A stretch of 64,000 bases of DNA from Hydractinia symbiolongicarpus (lineage: Eukaryota > Cnidaria > Hydrozoa > Anthoathecata > Hydractiniidae): positions 1,428,001 to 1,492,000 of the forward strand of contig NC_079876.1 in assembly GCF_029227915.1 (NCBI RefSeq), written 5' to 3'. Shown here in pieces: positions 10,760 through 23,654 of the stretch. A model generated the notes under the pieces. It saw only the letters and a program-made list of their open reading frames with translations. It ran no database searches and was not told where the DNA came from. How positions within the stretch are numbered: the stretch's first letter is position 1; the number at the start of each line of letters is the position of its first letter. Both the position numbers and the translations under genes were made by a program.

Positions 10760-12590
10760 ATTTCCCGAACGATTTTTTAAATTTTTTTTTTCACCACTAA
10801 AACGCATGAGACTTGTAGTTTTCAAAAATGTTTTCATTTTTGATGAGACGCTTAATGAAAGAGGTTTAATCGCCGGCAAATGAAAACCTACGATTTCCCG
10901 TAAATCCTGGACTCGGCCCGTATAGTTAAAAGTATACAAAGAAAGTATCCAGGGAGTAAACTCATTTCCCAAACGATTTTTTAAATTATTATTTCACCAC
11001 TAAAACGCATGAGACTTGTAGTTTTCAAGAATGTTTTCATTTTTGATGAGACGCTGAATAAAAGAAGTTTAATCGCCGGCAAACGAAATCCCGCGTTTTC
11101 CCGTAAATCCCGGGCTTGGCCCGTATAGTCAAAAGTATACAAAGAAAGTACCCAGGGAGTAAACTCATTTCCCGAACGATTTTTTAAATTATTTTTTCAC
11201 CACTAAAACGCATGAGACTTGTAGTTTTCAAAAATGTTTTCATTTTTGATGAGACGCTTAATGAAAGAGGTTTAATCGCCGGCAAACGAAATCCCGCGTT
11301 TTCCCGTAAATCCGGGGCTTGGCCCGTATAGTCGAATGTATACAAAGAAAGTACCCAGGGAGTAAACTCATTTCCCGAACGATTTTTTAATTTTTTTTTT
11401 TCACCACTAAAACGCATGAGACTTGTAGTTTTCAAAAATGTTTTTCATTTTTGATGAGACGCTTAATGAAAGAGGTTTAATCGCCGGCAAACGAAATCCC
11501 GCGTTTTCCCGTAAATCCGGGGCTTGGCCCGTATAGTCGAATGTATACAAAGAAAGTACCCAGGGAGTAAACTCATTTCCCGAACGATTTTTTAAATTTT
11601 TTTTTTCACCACTAAAACGCATGAGACTTGTAGTTTTCAAAAATGTTTTTCATTTTTGATGAGACGCTTAATGAAAGAGGTTTAATCGCCGGAAAACGAA
11701 AACCCGCGATTTCCCGTAAATCCCGGGCTTGGCCCGTATAGTCGAATGTATACAAAGAAAGTACCCTGTGAGTAAACTCATTTCCAGAACGATTTTTTAA
11801 ATTATTTTTTCACCACTAAAACGCATAAGACTTGTATTTTTTAAAAATGTTTTCATTTTTGATGAGACGCTGAATAAAAGCAGTTTAATCGCCGGCAAAC
11901 GAAAACCTGCGATTTCCCTAAATCCCGGACTCGGCCCGTATAGTCAAAAGTATACAAAGAAAGTACCCAATGAGTAAACTCATTTCCAGAACGATTTTTT
12001 AAATTATTTTTTCATCACTAAAACGAATAAGACTTGTAGTTTTCAAAAATGTTTTCATTTTTGATGAGACGCTGAATAAAAGAAGTTTAATCGCCGGCAA
12101 ACGAAAACCCGCGATTTCCCGTAAATCCCGGGCTTGGCCCGTATAGTCAAAAGTATACAAAGAAAGTACCCAGGGAGTAAACTCATTTCCCGAACGATTT
12201 TTTAAATTATTTTTTCACCACTAAAACGCATGAGACTTGTAGTTTTCAAAAATGTTTTCATTTTTGATGAGACGCTGAATAAAAGAAGTTTAATCGCCGG
12301 CAAACGAAAACCCGCGATTTCCCGTAAATCCCGGGCTTGGCCCGTATAGTCAAAAGTATACAAAGAAAGTACCCAGGGAGTAAACTCATTTCCCGAACGA
12401 TTTTTTAAATTATTTTTTCACCACTAAAACGCATGAGACTTGTAGTTTTCAAAAATGTTTTCATTTTTGATGAGACACTGAATAAAAGAAGTTTAATCGC
12501 CGGCAAAGGAAAACCCGCGATTTCCCGTAATTCCCGGGCTTGGCCCGTATAGTCGAAAGTATACAAAGAAAGTACCCAGGGAGTAAACTC
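10760..12590 (+). repeat. Nine-monomer HOR, copy 2 (1,831 bp)
   Basis: Almost identical to 8,929-10,759 at an offset of 1,831 bp, including singletons such as CTTGTATTTTTTAAAAATG, AACGAATAAGAC, ACCCAATGAG and GAGACACTG. The next unit, from 12,591, is H subtype rather than F, so a third copy does not follow. Confidence 0.9.
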
Positions 12591-14636
12591 ATTTCCCGAA
12601 CGATTTTTTAAATTACTTTTTCACCACTAAAACGCATGAGACTTGTAGTTTTTAAAAATGTTTTCATTTTTGATGAGACGCTGAATAAAAGAAGTTTAAT
12701 CGCCGGAAAACGAAAACCTGCGATTTCCCGTAAATCCTGGACTCGGCCCGTATAGTCAAAAGTATACAAAGAAAGTACCCAGGGAGTAAACTCATTTCCC
12801 GAACGATTTTTTATATTATTTTTTTACCACTAAACGCATGAGATTGGAGTTTTCAAAAATATTTTCATATTTGATGGGACGCTGAATAAAAGAAGTTTAA
12901 TCGCCGGCAAACGAAAATCCGCGATTTCTCGTAAATCCCGAACTCGGCCCGTATAGTCAAAAGTATACAAAGAAAGTACCCAGGGAGTAAACTCTTTTCC
13001 CGAACGATTTTTTAAATTATTTTTTCACCACTAAAACGCATGAGACTTGTAGTTTTCAAGAATGTTTTCATTTTTGATGAGACGCTGAATAAAAGAAGTT
13101 TAATCGCCGGCAAACGAAATCCCGCGTTTTCCCGTAAATCCCGGGCTTGGCCCGTATAGTCAAAAGTATACAAAGAAAGTACCCAGGGAGTAAACTCATT
13201 TCCCGAACGATTTTTTATATTATTTTTTTACCACTAAACGCATGAGACTTGTAGTTTTTAAAAATGTTTTCATATTTGATGGGACGCTGAATGAAAGAAG
13301 TTTAATCGCCGGCAAACGAAAATCCGCGATTTCCCGTAAATCCCGGACTCGGCCCGTATAGTCAAAAGTATACAAAGAAAGTACCCAGGGAGTAAACTCA
13401 TTTCCCGAACGATTTTTTAAATTATTTTTTCACCACTAAAACGCATGAGACTTGTAGTTTTCAAAAATGTTTTCATTTTTGATGAGACGCTTAATGAAAA
13501 AGGTTTAATCGCCGGCAAACGAAATCCCGCGTTTTCCCGTAAATCCGGGGCTTGGCCCGTATAGTTGAATGTATACAAAGAAAGTACCCAGGGAGTAAAC
13601 TCATTTCCCGAACGATTTTTTAAATTTTTTTTTCACCACTAAAACGCATGAGACTTGTAGTTTTCAAAAATGTTTTCATTTTTGATGAGACGCTTAATGA
13701 AAGAGGTTTAATCGCCGGCAAATGAAAACCTGCGATTTCCCGTAAATCCTGGACTCGGCCCGTATAGTTAAAAGTATACAAAGAAAGTATCCAGGGAGTA
13801 AACTCATTTCCCAAACGATTTTTTAAATTATTATTTCACCACTAAAACGCATAAGACTTGTAGTTTTCGAGAATGTTTTCATTTTTGATGAGACGCTGAA
13901 TAAAAGCAGTTTAATCGCCGGCAAACGAAAACCCGCGATTTCCCGTAAATCCGGGGCTTGGCCCGTGTAGTCGAATGTATACAAAGAAAGTACCCAGGGA
14001 GTAAACTCATTTCCCGAACGATTTTTTAAATTTTTTTTTCACCACTAAAACGCATGAGACTTGTAGTTTTCAAAAATTATTTCATTTTTGATGAGACGCT
14101 TAATGAAAGAGGTTTAATCGCCGGAAAACGAAAACCCGCGATTTCCCGTAAATCCCGGCTTGGCCCGTATAGTCAAAAGTATACAAAGAAAGTACCCAGG
14201 GAGTAAACTCATTTCCCGACGAATTTTTTAAATTACTTTTTCACCACTAAAGGCCATGAGACTTGTAGTTTTCAAAAATGTTTTCATTTTTGATGAGACG
14301 CTGAATAAAAGCAGTTTAATCACCGGCAAACGAAAACCCGCGATTTCCCGTAAATCCCGGCTTGGCCCGTATAGTCAAAAGTATACAAAGAAAGTAGCCA
14401 GGGAGTAAACTCATTTCCCGACCGATTTTTTAAATTATTTTTTCACCATTAAAACGCATGAGACTTGTAGTTTTCAAAAATGTTTTCATTTTTGATGAGA
14501 CGCTGAATAAAAGCAGTTTAATCGCCGGCAAACGAAAACCTGCGATTTCCCTCAATCCGGGACGCGGCCCGTATAGTCAAAAGTATACAAAGAAAGTACC
14601 CAGGGAGTAAACTCATTTCCAGAACGATTTTTTAAA
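12591..14636 (+). repeat. Mixed-subtype monomer block, no clear HOR
   Basis: About ten units. The order begins H (ATTACTTTTTCACC), then C with GAGATTGGAG, then a G/B mosaic, then C, B, F and G. After these come B2 with AAAATTATTTC, a unit with AAAGGCCATGAG, and a unit starting CCCGACCG with CACCATTAAAACG. Each type recurs later in the array, but the block as a whole is not tandemly repeated here. The order G, B2, CCCGACCG-type, E resembles the starts of the twelve-monomer units at 18,853 and 21,286. Confidence 0.75.
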
Positions 14637-16420
14637 TTATTTTTTCTTCACTAAAACGCATAAGACTTGTAGTTTTTAAAAATGTTTTCATTTTTGATGA
14701 GACGCTGAATAAAAGAAGTTTAATCGCCGGCAAACGAAAACCCGCGAATTCCCGTAAATCCCGGGCTTGGCCCGTATTGTCAAAAGTATACAAAGAAAGT
14801 ACCCAGGGAGTAAACTCATTTCCCGAACAATTTTTTATATTATTTTTTTACCACTACACGCATGAGACTTGTAGTTTTCTTTTCATATTTGATGGGACGC
14901 TGAATAAAAGAAGTTTAATCGCCGGCAAACGAAAATTCGCGATTTCCCGTAAATCCCGGACTCGGCCCGTATAGTCAAAAGTATACAAAGAAAGTACCCA
15001 GGGAGTAAACTCATTTCCCGAACGATTTTTTAAATTATTTTTTCACCACTAAAACGTGAGACTTGTAGTTTTCAAAAATGTTTTCATTTTTGATGAGACA
15101 CTGAATAAAAGAAGTTTAATCGCCGGCAAACGAAAACCCCTGATTTCCCGTAAATCTCGGGCTTGGCCCGTATAGTCAAAAGTATACAAAGAAAGTACCC
15201 AGGGAGTAAACTCATTTCCCGAACGATTTTTTAAATTACTTTTTCACCACTAAAACGCATGAGACTTTTAGTTTTTAAAAATGTTTTCATTTTTGATGAG
15301 ACGCTGAATAAAAGAAGTTTAATCGCCGGAAAACGAAAACCTGCGATTTTTCGTAAATCCTGGACTCGGCCCGTATAGTCAAAAGTATACAAAGAAAGTA
15401 CTCAGGGAGTAAACTCATTTCCCGAACGATTTTTTAAATTACTTTTTCACCACTAAAGGCCATGAGACTTGTAGTTTTTAAAAATGTTTTCATTTTTGAT
15501 GAGACGCTGAATAAGAGAAGTTTAATCGCCGGCAAACGAAAACCCGCGATTTCCCGTAAATCCCGGCTTGGCCCGTATAGTCAAAAGTATACAAAGAAAG
15601 TACCCAGGGAGTAAACTCATTTCCCGACCGATTTTTTAAATTATTTTTTCTTCACTAAAACGCATAAGACTTGTAGTTTTTAAAAATGTTTTCATTTTTG
15701 ATGAGACGCTGAATAAAAGAAGTTTAATCGCCGGCAAACGAAAACCCGCGAATTCCCGTAAATCCCGGGCTTGGCCCGTATTGTCAAAAGTATACAAAGA
15801 AAGTACCCAGGGAGTAAACTCATTTCCCGAACAATTTTTTATATTATTTTTTTACCACTACACGCATGAGACTTGTAGTTTTCTTTTCATATTTGATGGG
15901 ACGCTGAATAAAAGAAGTTTAATCGCCGGCAAACGAAAATTCGCGATTTCCCGTAAATCCCGGACTCGGCCCGTATAGTCAAAAGTATACAAAGAAAGTA
16001 CCCAGGGAGTAAACTCATTTCCCGAACGATTTTTTAAATTATTTTTTCACCACTAAAACGTGAGACTTGTAGTTTTCAAAAATGTTTTCATTTTTGATGA
16101 GACACTGAATAAAAGAAGTTTAATCGCCGGCAAACGAAAACCCCTGATTTCCCGTAAATCTCGGGCTTGGCCCGTATAGTCAAAAGTATACAAAGAAAGT
16201 ACCCAGGGAGTAAACTCATTTCCCGAACGATTTTTTAAATTACTTTTTCACCACTAAAACGCATGAGACTTTTAGTTTTTAAAAATGTTTTCATTTTTGA
16301 TGAGACGCTGAATAAAAGAAGTTTAATCGCCGGAAAACGAAAACCTGCGATTTTTCGTAAATCCTGGACTCGGCCCGTATAGTCAAAAGTATACAAAGAA
16401 AGTACCCAGGGAGTAAACTC
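14637..16420 (+). repeat. Five-monomer HOR, 1,004 bp, about 1.8 copies
   Basis: Bases from about 14,637 recur at an offset of 1,004 bp, up to about 16,420. The unit contains an E-like monomer with TTTTTTCTTCACTAAAACGC, a shortened C unit, a unit with AAAACGTGAGAC and CCCCTGATTTCCC, an H unit with GAGACTTTTAG, and a unit with AAAGGCCATGAG. The unit is shorter than 5x203 because it carries the shortened C monomer and other small deletions. The second copy stops where the array switches to the CCCGAAAGATTTTTTATATT monomer at 16,421. Confidence 0.85.
14818..15012 (+). repeat. Shortened C-subtype monomer, 195 bp
   Basis: This unit has CACTACACGCATGAG followed by GTAGTTTTCTTTTCATATTTG. Full C units (202 bp) have seven more bases (an A-rich stretch) between GTTTTC and TTTTCATA, so this is a 7 bp deletion. 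The same shortened unit occurs at 15,822-16,016 and 22,096-22,290, each 195 bp. Related CACTACACG units without the deletion occur near 32,425, 33,436 and 34,851. The deletion therefore marks one duplicated lineage. Confidence 0.85.
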
Positions 16421-18852
16421 ATTTCCCGAAAGATTTTTTATATTATTTTTTTACCACTAAGCGCATGAGATTGGAGTTTTCAAAAATATATTCATATTTG
16501 ATGGGACGCTGAATAAAAGAAGTTTAATCGCCGGCAAACGAAAATCTGTGTTTTCCCGTAAATCCCGAACTCGGCCCGTATAGTCAAAAGTATACAAAGA
16601 AAGTACCCAGGGAGTAAACTCATTTCCCGAACGATTTTTTAAATTATTTTTTCACCACTAAAACGCATGAGACTTGTAGTTTTCAAGAATGTTTTCATTT
16701 TTGATGAGACGCTGAATAAAAGCAGTTTAATTGCCGGCAAACGAAAACCCGCGATTTCCCGTAAATCCCGGGCTTGGCACGTATAGTCGCATGTATACAA
16801 AGAAAGTACCCTGTGAGTAAACTCATTTGCAGAACGATTTTTTAAATTATTTTTTCACCACTAAAACGCATAAGACTTGTAGTTTTTAAAAATGTTTTCA
16901 TTTTTGATGAGACGCTGAATAAAAGAAGTTTAATCGCCAGCAAACGAAAACCCGCGATTTCCCGTAAATCCCGGGCTTGGCCCGTATACTCAAAAGTATA
17001 CAAAGAAAGTACCCAGGGAGTAAACTCATTTCCCGAACGATTTTTTAAATTACTTTTTCACCACTAAAACGCATGAGACTTGTAGTTTTTAAAAATATTT
17101 TCATATTTGATGGGACGCTGAATAAAAGAAGTTTAATCGCCGGCAAACGAAAATCCGCGATTTCCCGTAAATCCCGAACTCGGCCCGTATAGTCAAAAGT
17201 ATACAAAGAAAGTACCCAGGGAGTAAACTCATTTCCCGAACGATTTTTTAAATTATTTTTTCACCACTAAAACGCATGAGACTTGTAGTTTTCAAGAATA
17301 TTTTCATTTTTGATGAGACGCTGAATAAAAGCAGTTTAATCGCCGGCAAACGAAAACCCGCGATTTCCCGTAAATCCCGGGCTTGGCACGTATTGTCGAA
17401 TGTATACAAAGAAAGTACCCTGTGAGTAAACTCATTTCCAGAAGGATTTTTTAAATTATTTTTTCACCACTAAAACGCATGAGACTTGTAGTTTTTAGAA
17501 ATGTTTCCATTTTTGATGAGACGCTTAATGTAAGAGGTTTAATCGCCGGCAAATGAAAACCTGCGATTTCCCGTAAATCCTGGACTCGGCCCGTATAGTT
17601 AAAAGTATACAAAGAAAGTACCCAGGGAGTAAACTCATTTCCCGAAAGATTTTTTATATTATTTTTTTACCACTAAGCGCATGAGATTGGAGTTTTCAAA
17701 AATATATTCATATTTGATGGGACGCTGAATAAAAGAAGTTTAATCGCCGGCAAACGAAAATCTGTGTTTTCCCGTAAATCCCGAACTCGGCCCGTATAGT
17801 CAAAAGTATACAAAGAAAGTACCCAGGGAGTAAACTCATTTCCCGAACGATTTTTTAAATTATTTTTTCACCACTAAAACGCATGAGACTTGTAGTTTTC
17901 AAGAATGTTTTCATTTTTGATGAGACGCTGAATAAAAGCAGTTTAATTGCCGGCAAACGAAAACCCGCGATTTCCCGTAAATCCCGGGCTTGGCACGTAT
18001 AGTCGCATGTATACAAAGAAAGTACCCTGTGAGTAAACTCATTTGCAGAACGATTTTTTAAATTATTTTTTCACCACTAAAACGCATAAGACTTGTAGTT
18101 TTTAAAAATGTTTTCATTTTTGATGAGACGCTGAATAAAAGAAGTTTAATCGCCAGCAAACGAAAACCCGCGATTTCCCGTAAATCCCAGGCTTGGCCCG
18201 TATACTCAAAAGTATACAAAGAAAGTACCCAGGGAGTAAACTCATTTCCCGAACGATTTTTTAAATTACTTTTTCACCACTAAAACGCATGAGACTTGTA
18301 GTTTTTAAAAATATTTTCATATTTGATGGGACGCTGAATAAAAGAAGTTTAATCGCCGGCAAACGAAAATCCGCGATTTCCCGTAAATCCCGAACTCGGC
18401 CCGTATAGTCAAAAGTATACAAAGAAAGTACCCAGGGAGTAAACTCATTTCCCGAACGATTTTTTAAATTATTTTTTCACCACTAAAACGCATGAGACTT
18501 GTAGTTTTCAAGAATATTTTCATTTTTGATGAGACGCTGAATAAAAGCAGTTTAATCGCCGGCAAACGAAAACCCGCGATTTCCCGTAAATCCCGGGCTG
18601 GGCACGTATTGTCGAATGTATACAAAGAAAGTACCCTGTGAGTAAACTCATTTCCAGAAGGATTTTTTAAATTATTTTTTCACCACTAAAACGCATGAGA
18701 CTTGTAGTTTTTAGAAATGTTTCCATTTTTGATGAGACGCTTAATGTAAGAGGTTTAATCGCCGGCAAATGAAAACCTGCGATTTCCCGTAAATCCTGGA
18801 CTCGGCCCGTATAGTTAAAAGTATACAAAGAAAGTATCCAGGGAGTAAACTC
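16421..18852 (+). repeat. Six-monomer HOR, 1,216 bp, two copies
   Basis: Copies lie at 16,421-17,636 and 17,637-18,852. Unit order: C with CCCGAAAGATTTTTTATA and GAGATTGGAG; a G-like unit with TTTAATTGCCGGC, GGCACGTATAG and GTCGCATG; an E unit starting TGCAGAACG with CGTATACTC; an H/C hybrid; a G-like unit with AGAATATTTTC; and an F-like unit with CCAGAAGG and TTAATGTAAGAGG. By eye the two copies differ at only a few bases, for example CCCGGGCTTGG versus CCCAGGCTTGG near 18,188. The order is unrelated to the six-monomer HOR in 813-8,928. Confidence 0.88.
17032..17230 (+). repeat. H/C hybrid monomer
   Basis: The first part matches H units (ATTACTTTTTCACC, AAAACGCATGAGAC, GTAGTTTTTAAAAAT). From about 17,095 it matches C units (ATATTTTCATATTTGATGGG). 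The switch falls in the shared A/T-tract block, where all subtypes are similar. Copies of the same hybrid occur near 18,248 and 20,475, so it formed once and was then amplified. Limits are approximate. Confidence 0.75.
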
Positions 18853-21800
18853 ATTTCCCAAACGATTTTTTAAATTATTATTTCACCACTAAAACGCATG
18901 AGACTTGTAGTTTTCAAGAATGTTTTCATTTTTGAGGAGACGCTGAATAAAAGCAGTTTAATCGCCGGCAAACGAAAACCCGCGATTTCCCGTAAATCCG
19001 GGGCTTGGCCCGTATAGTCGAATGTATACAAAGAAAGTACCCAGGGAGTAAACTCATTTCCCGAACGATTTTTTAAATTTTTTTTTCACCACTAAAACGC
19101 ATGAGACTTGTAGTTTTCAAAAATTATTTCATTTTTGATGAGACGCTTAATGAAAGAGGTTTAATCGCCGGAAAACGAAAACCCGCGATTTCCCGTAAAT
19201 CCCGGCTTGGCCCGTATAGTCAAAAGTATACAAAGAAAGTACCCAGGGAGTAAACTCATTTCCCGACCGATTTTTTAAATTATTTTTTCACCATTAAAAC
19301 GCATGAGACTTGTAGTTTTCAAAAATGTTTTCATTTTTGATGAGACGCTGAATAAAAGCAGTTTAATCGCCGGCAAACGAAAACCTGCGATTTCCCTAAA
19401 TCCCGGACGCGGCCCGTATAGTCAAAAGTATACAAAGAAAGTACCCAGGGAGTAAACTCATTTCCAGAACAATTTTTTAAATTATTTTTTCACCACTAAA
19501 ACGCATAAGACTTGTAGTTTTCAAAAATGTTTTCATTTTTGATGAGACACTGAATAAAAGAAGTTTAATCGCCGGCAAACGAAAACCCCTGATTTCCCGT
19601 AAATCTCGGGCTTGGCCCGTATAGTCAAAAGTATACAAAGAAAGTACCCAGGGAGTAAACTCATTTCCCGAACGATTTTTTAAATTACTTTTTCACCACT
19701 AAAACGCATGAGACTTTTAGTTTTTAAAAATGTTTTCATTTTTGATGAGACGCTGAATAAAAGAAGTTTAATCGCCGGAAAACGAAAACCTGCGATTTTT
19801 CGTAAATCCTGGACTCGGCCCGTATAGTCAAAAGTATACAAAGAAAGTACCCAGGGAGTAAACTCATTTCCCGAAAGATTTTTTATATTATTTTTTTACC
19901 ACTAAGCGCATGAGATTGGAGTTTTCAAAAATATATTCATATTTGATGGGACGCTGAATAAAAGAAGTTTAATCGCCGGCAAACGAAAATCTGTGTTTTC
20001 CCGTAAATCCCGAACTCGGCCCGTATAGTCAAAAGTATACAAAGAAAGTACCCAGGGAGTAAACTCATTTCCCGAACGATTTTTTAAATTATTTTTTCAC
20101 CACTAAAACGCATGAGACTTGTAGTTTTCAAGAATGTTTTCATTTTTGATGAGACGCTGAATAAAAGCAGTTTAATTGCCGGCAAACGAAAACCCGCGAT
20201 TTCCCGTAAATCCCCTGGCTTGGCACGTATAGTCGCATGTATACAAAGAAAGTACCCTGTGAGTAAACTCATTTGCAGAACGATTTTTTAAATTATTTTT
20301 TCACCACTAAAACGCATAACACTTGTAGTTTTTAAAAATGTTTTCATTTTTGATGAGACGCTGAATAAAAGAAGTTTAATCGCCGGCAAACGAAAACCCG
20401 CGATTTCCCGTAAATCCCGGGCTTGGCCCGTATACTCAAAAGTATACAAAGAAAGTACCCAGGGAGTAAACTCATTTCCCGAACGATTTTTTAAATTACT
20501 TTTTCACCACTAAAACGCATGAGACTTGTAGTTTTTAAAAATATTTTCATATTTGATGGGACGCTGAATAAAAGAAGTTTAATCGCCGGCAAACGAAAAT
20601 CCGCGATTTCCCGTAAATCCCGAACTCGGTCCGTATAGTCAAAAGTATACAAAGAAAGTACCCAGGGAGTAAACTCATTTCCCGAACGATTTTTTAAATT
20701 ATTTTTTCACCACTAAAACGCATGAGACTTGTAGTTTTCAAGAATATTTTCATTTTTGATGAGACGCTGAATAAAAGCAGTTTAATCGCCGGCAAACGAA
20801 AACCCGCGATTTCCCGTAAATCCCGAGCTTGGCACGTATTGTCGAATGTATACAAAGAAAGTACCCTGTGAGTAAACTTATTTCCAGAAGGATTTTTTAA
20901 ATTATTTTTTCACCACTAAAACGCATAAGACTTGTAGTTTTTAAAAATGTTTTCATTTTTGATGAGACGCTGAATAAAAGAAGTTTAATCGCCGGCAAAC
21001 GAAAACCCGCGATTTCCCGTAAATCCCGGGCTTGGCCCGTATAGTCAAAAGTATACAAAGAAAGTACCCTGTGAGTAAACTCATTTCCAGAAGGATTTTT
21101 TAAATTATTTTTTCACCACTAAAACGCATGAGACTTGTAGTTTTCAAAAATGTTTTCATTTTTGATGAGACGCTTAATGAAAGAGGTTTAATCGCCGGCA
21201 AATGAAAACCGGCGATTTCCCGTAAATCCTGGACTCGGCCCGTATAGTTAAAAGTATACAAAGAAAGTATCCAGGGAGTAAACTCATTTCCCAAACGATT
21301 TTTTAAATTATTATTTCACCACTAAAACGCATGAGACTTAAAGTTTCCAAGAATGTTTTCATTTTTGATGAGACGCTGAATAAAAGCAGTTTAATCGCCG
21401 GCAAACGAAAACCCGCGATTTCCCGTAAATCCGGGGCTTGGCCCGTATAGTCGAATGTATACAAAGAAAGTACCCAGGGAGTAAACTCATTTCCCGAACG
21501 ATTTTTTAAATTTTTTTTTCACCACTAAAACGCATGAGACTTGTAGTTTTCAAAAATTATTTCATTTTTGATGAGACGCTTAATGAAAGAGGTTTAATCG
21601 CCGGAAAACGAAAACCCGCGATTTCCCGTAAATCCCGGCTTGGCCCGTATAGTCAAAAGTATACAAAGAAAGTACCCAGGGTGTAAACTCATTTCCCGAC
21701 CGATTTTTTAAATTATTTTTTCACCATTAAAACGCATGAGACTTGTAGTTTTCAAAAATGTTTTCATTTTTGATAAGACGCTGAATAAAAGCAGTTTAAT

Positions 21801-23654
21801 CGCCGGCAAACGAAAACCTGCGATTTCCCTAAATCCCGGACGCGGCCCGTATAGTCAAAAGTATACAAAGAAAGTACCCAGGGAGTAAACTCATTTCCAG
21901 AACGATTTTTTAAATTATTTTTTCTTCACTAAAACGCATAAGACTTGTAGTTTTTAAAAATGTTTTCATTTTTGATGAGACGCTGAATAAAAGAAGTTTA
22001 ATCGCCGGCAAACGAAAACCCGCGAATTCCCGTAAATCCCGGGCTTGGCCCGTATTGTCAAAAGTATACAAAGAAAGTACCCAGGGAGTAAACTCATTTC
22101 CCGAACAATTTTTTATATTATTTTTTTACCACTACACGCATGAGACTTGTAGTTTTCTTTTCATATTTGATGGGACGCTGAATAAAAGAAGTTTAATCGC
22201 CGGCAAACGAAAATTCGCAATTTCCCGTAAATCCCGGACTCGGCCCGTATAGTCAAAAAAATGCAAAGAAAGTACCCAGGGAGTAAACTCATTTCCCGAA
22301 CGATTTTTTAAATTATTTTTTCACCACTAAAACGTGAGACTTGTAGTTTTCAAAAATGTTTTCATTTTTGATGAGACACTGAATAAAAGAAGTTTAATCG
22401 CCGGCAAACGAAAACCCCTGATTTCCCGTAAATCTCGGGCTTGGCCCGTATAGTCAAAAGTATACAAAGAAAGTACCCAGGGAGTAAACTCATTTCCCGA
22501 ACGATTTTTTAAATTACTTTTTCACCACTAAAACGCATGAGACTTTTAGTTTTTAAAAATGTTTTCATTTTTGATGAGACGCTGAATAAAAGAAGTTTAA
22601 TCGCCGGAAAACGAAAACCTGCGATTTTTCGTAAATCCTGGACTCGGCCCGTATAGTCAAAGGTATACAAAGAAAGTACCCAGGGAGTAAACTCATTTCC
22701 CGAAAGATTTTTTATATTATTTTTTTACCACTAAGCGCATGAGATTGGAGTTTTCAAAAATATATTCATATTTGATGGGACGCTGAATAAAAGAAGTTTA
22801 ATCGCCGGCAAACGAAAATCTGTGTTTTCCCGTAAATCCCGAACTCGGCCCGTATAGTCAAAAGTATACAAAGAAAGTACCCAGGGAGTAAACTCATTTC
22901 CCGAACGATTTTTTAAATTATTTTTTCACCACTAAAACGCATGAGACTTGTAGTTTTCAAGAATGTTTTCATTTTTGATGAGACGCTGAATAAAAGCAGT
23001 TTAATTGCCGGCAAACGAAAACCCGCGATTTCCCGTAAATCCCGGGCTTGGCACGTATAGTCGCATGTATACAAAGAAAGTACCCTGTGAGTAAACTCAT
23101 TTGCAGAACGATTTTTTAAATTATTTTTTCACCACTAAAACGCATAAGACTTGTAGTTTTTAAAAATGTTTTCATTTTTGATGAGACGCTGAATAAAAGC
23201 AGTTTAATCGCCGGCAAACGAAAACCCGCGATTTCCCGTAAATCCCGGGCTTGGCACGTATTGTCGAATGTATACAAAGAAAGTACCCTGTGAGTAAACT
23301 CATTTCCAGAAGGATTTTTTAAATTATTTTTTCACCACTAAAACGCATAAGACTTGTAGTTTTTAAAAATGTTTTCATTTTTGATGAGACGCTGAATAAA
23401 AGAAGTTTAATCGCTGGCAAACGAAAACCCGCGATTTCCCGTAAATCCCGGGCTTGGCCCGTATAGTCAAAAGTATACAAAGAAAGTACCCAGGGAGTAA
23501 ACTCATTTCCCGAACGATTTTTTAAATTACTTTTTCACCACTAAAACGCATGAGACTTGTAGTTTTGAAAAATGTTTTCATTTTTGATGAGACGCTGAAT
23601 AAAAGAAGTTTAATCGCCGGAAAACGAAAACTTGCGATTTCCCGTAAATCCTGG
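18853..23654 (+). repeat. Twelve-monomer HOR domain, 2,433 bp spacing
   Basis: Two series start with a G unit at 18,853 and 21,286 (2,433 bp, 12 monomers). Both continue with B2 (AAAATTATTTC), a CCCGACCG unit and an E-like unit, and later share H (GAGACTTTTAG), C (CCCGAAAG) and the GTCGCATG unit. The second series keeps a shortened C unit and an AAAACGTGAGAC unit that the first has lost, and it lacks others further on, so lengths match only by compensation. The later part of each series is shared with the 1,216 bp HOR, so the 12-monomer unit seems to be a larger ancestral period. Confidence 0.78.
19460..19662 (+). repeat. Hybrid monomer marking a two-monomer deletion
   Basis: The unit starts like E (CCAGAACA, CATAAGAC) but ends like the CACTG/CCCCTGATTT unit that in other copies (22,291-22,490) lies two units downstream. 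The intervening shortened C unit, present at 22,096, is absent here. This is what an unequal exchange or deletion between an E unit and the later unit would leave. Confidence 0.7.

Noticed and set aside
14777-14974. Plus-strand 65-codon open frame seen identically at 14,777, 15,781 and 22,055.
   Set aside because: It spans the shortened C monomer and exists only because its 7 bp deletion changes the frame. The copies are identical because the block was duplicated, not because of coding selection.
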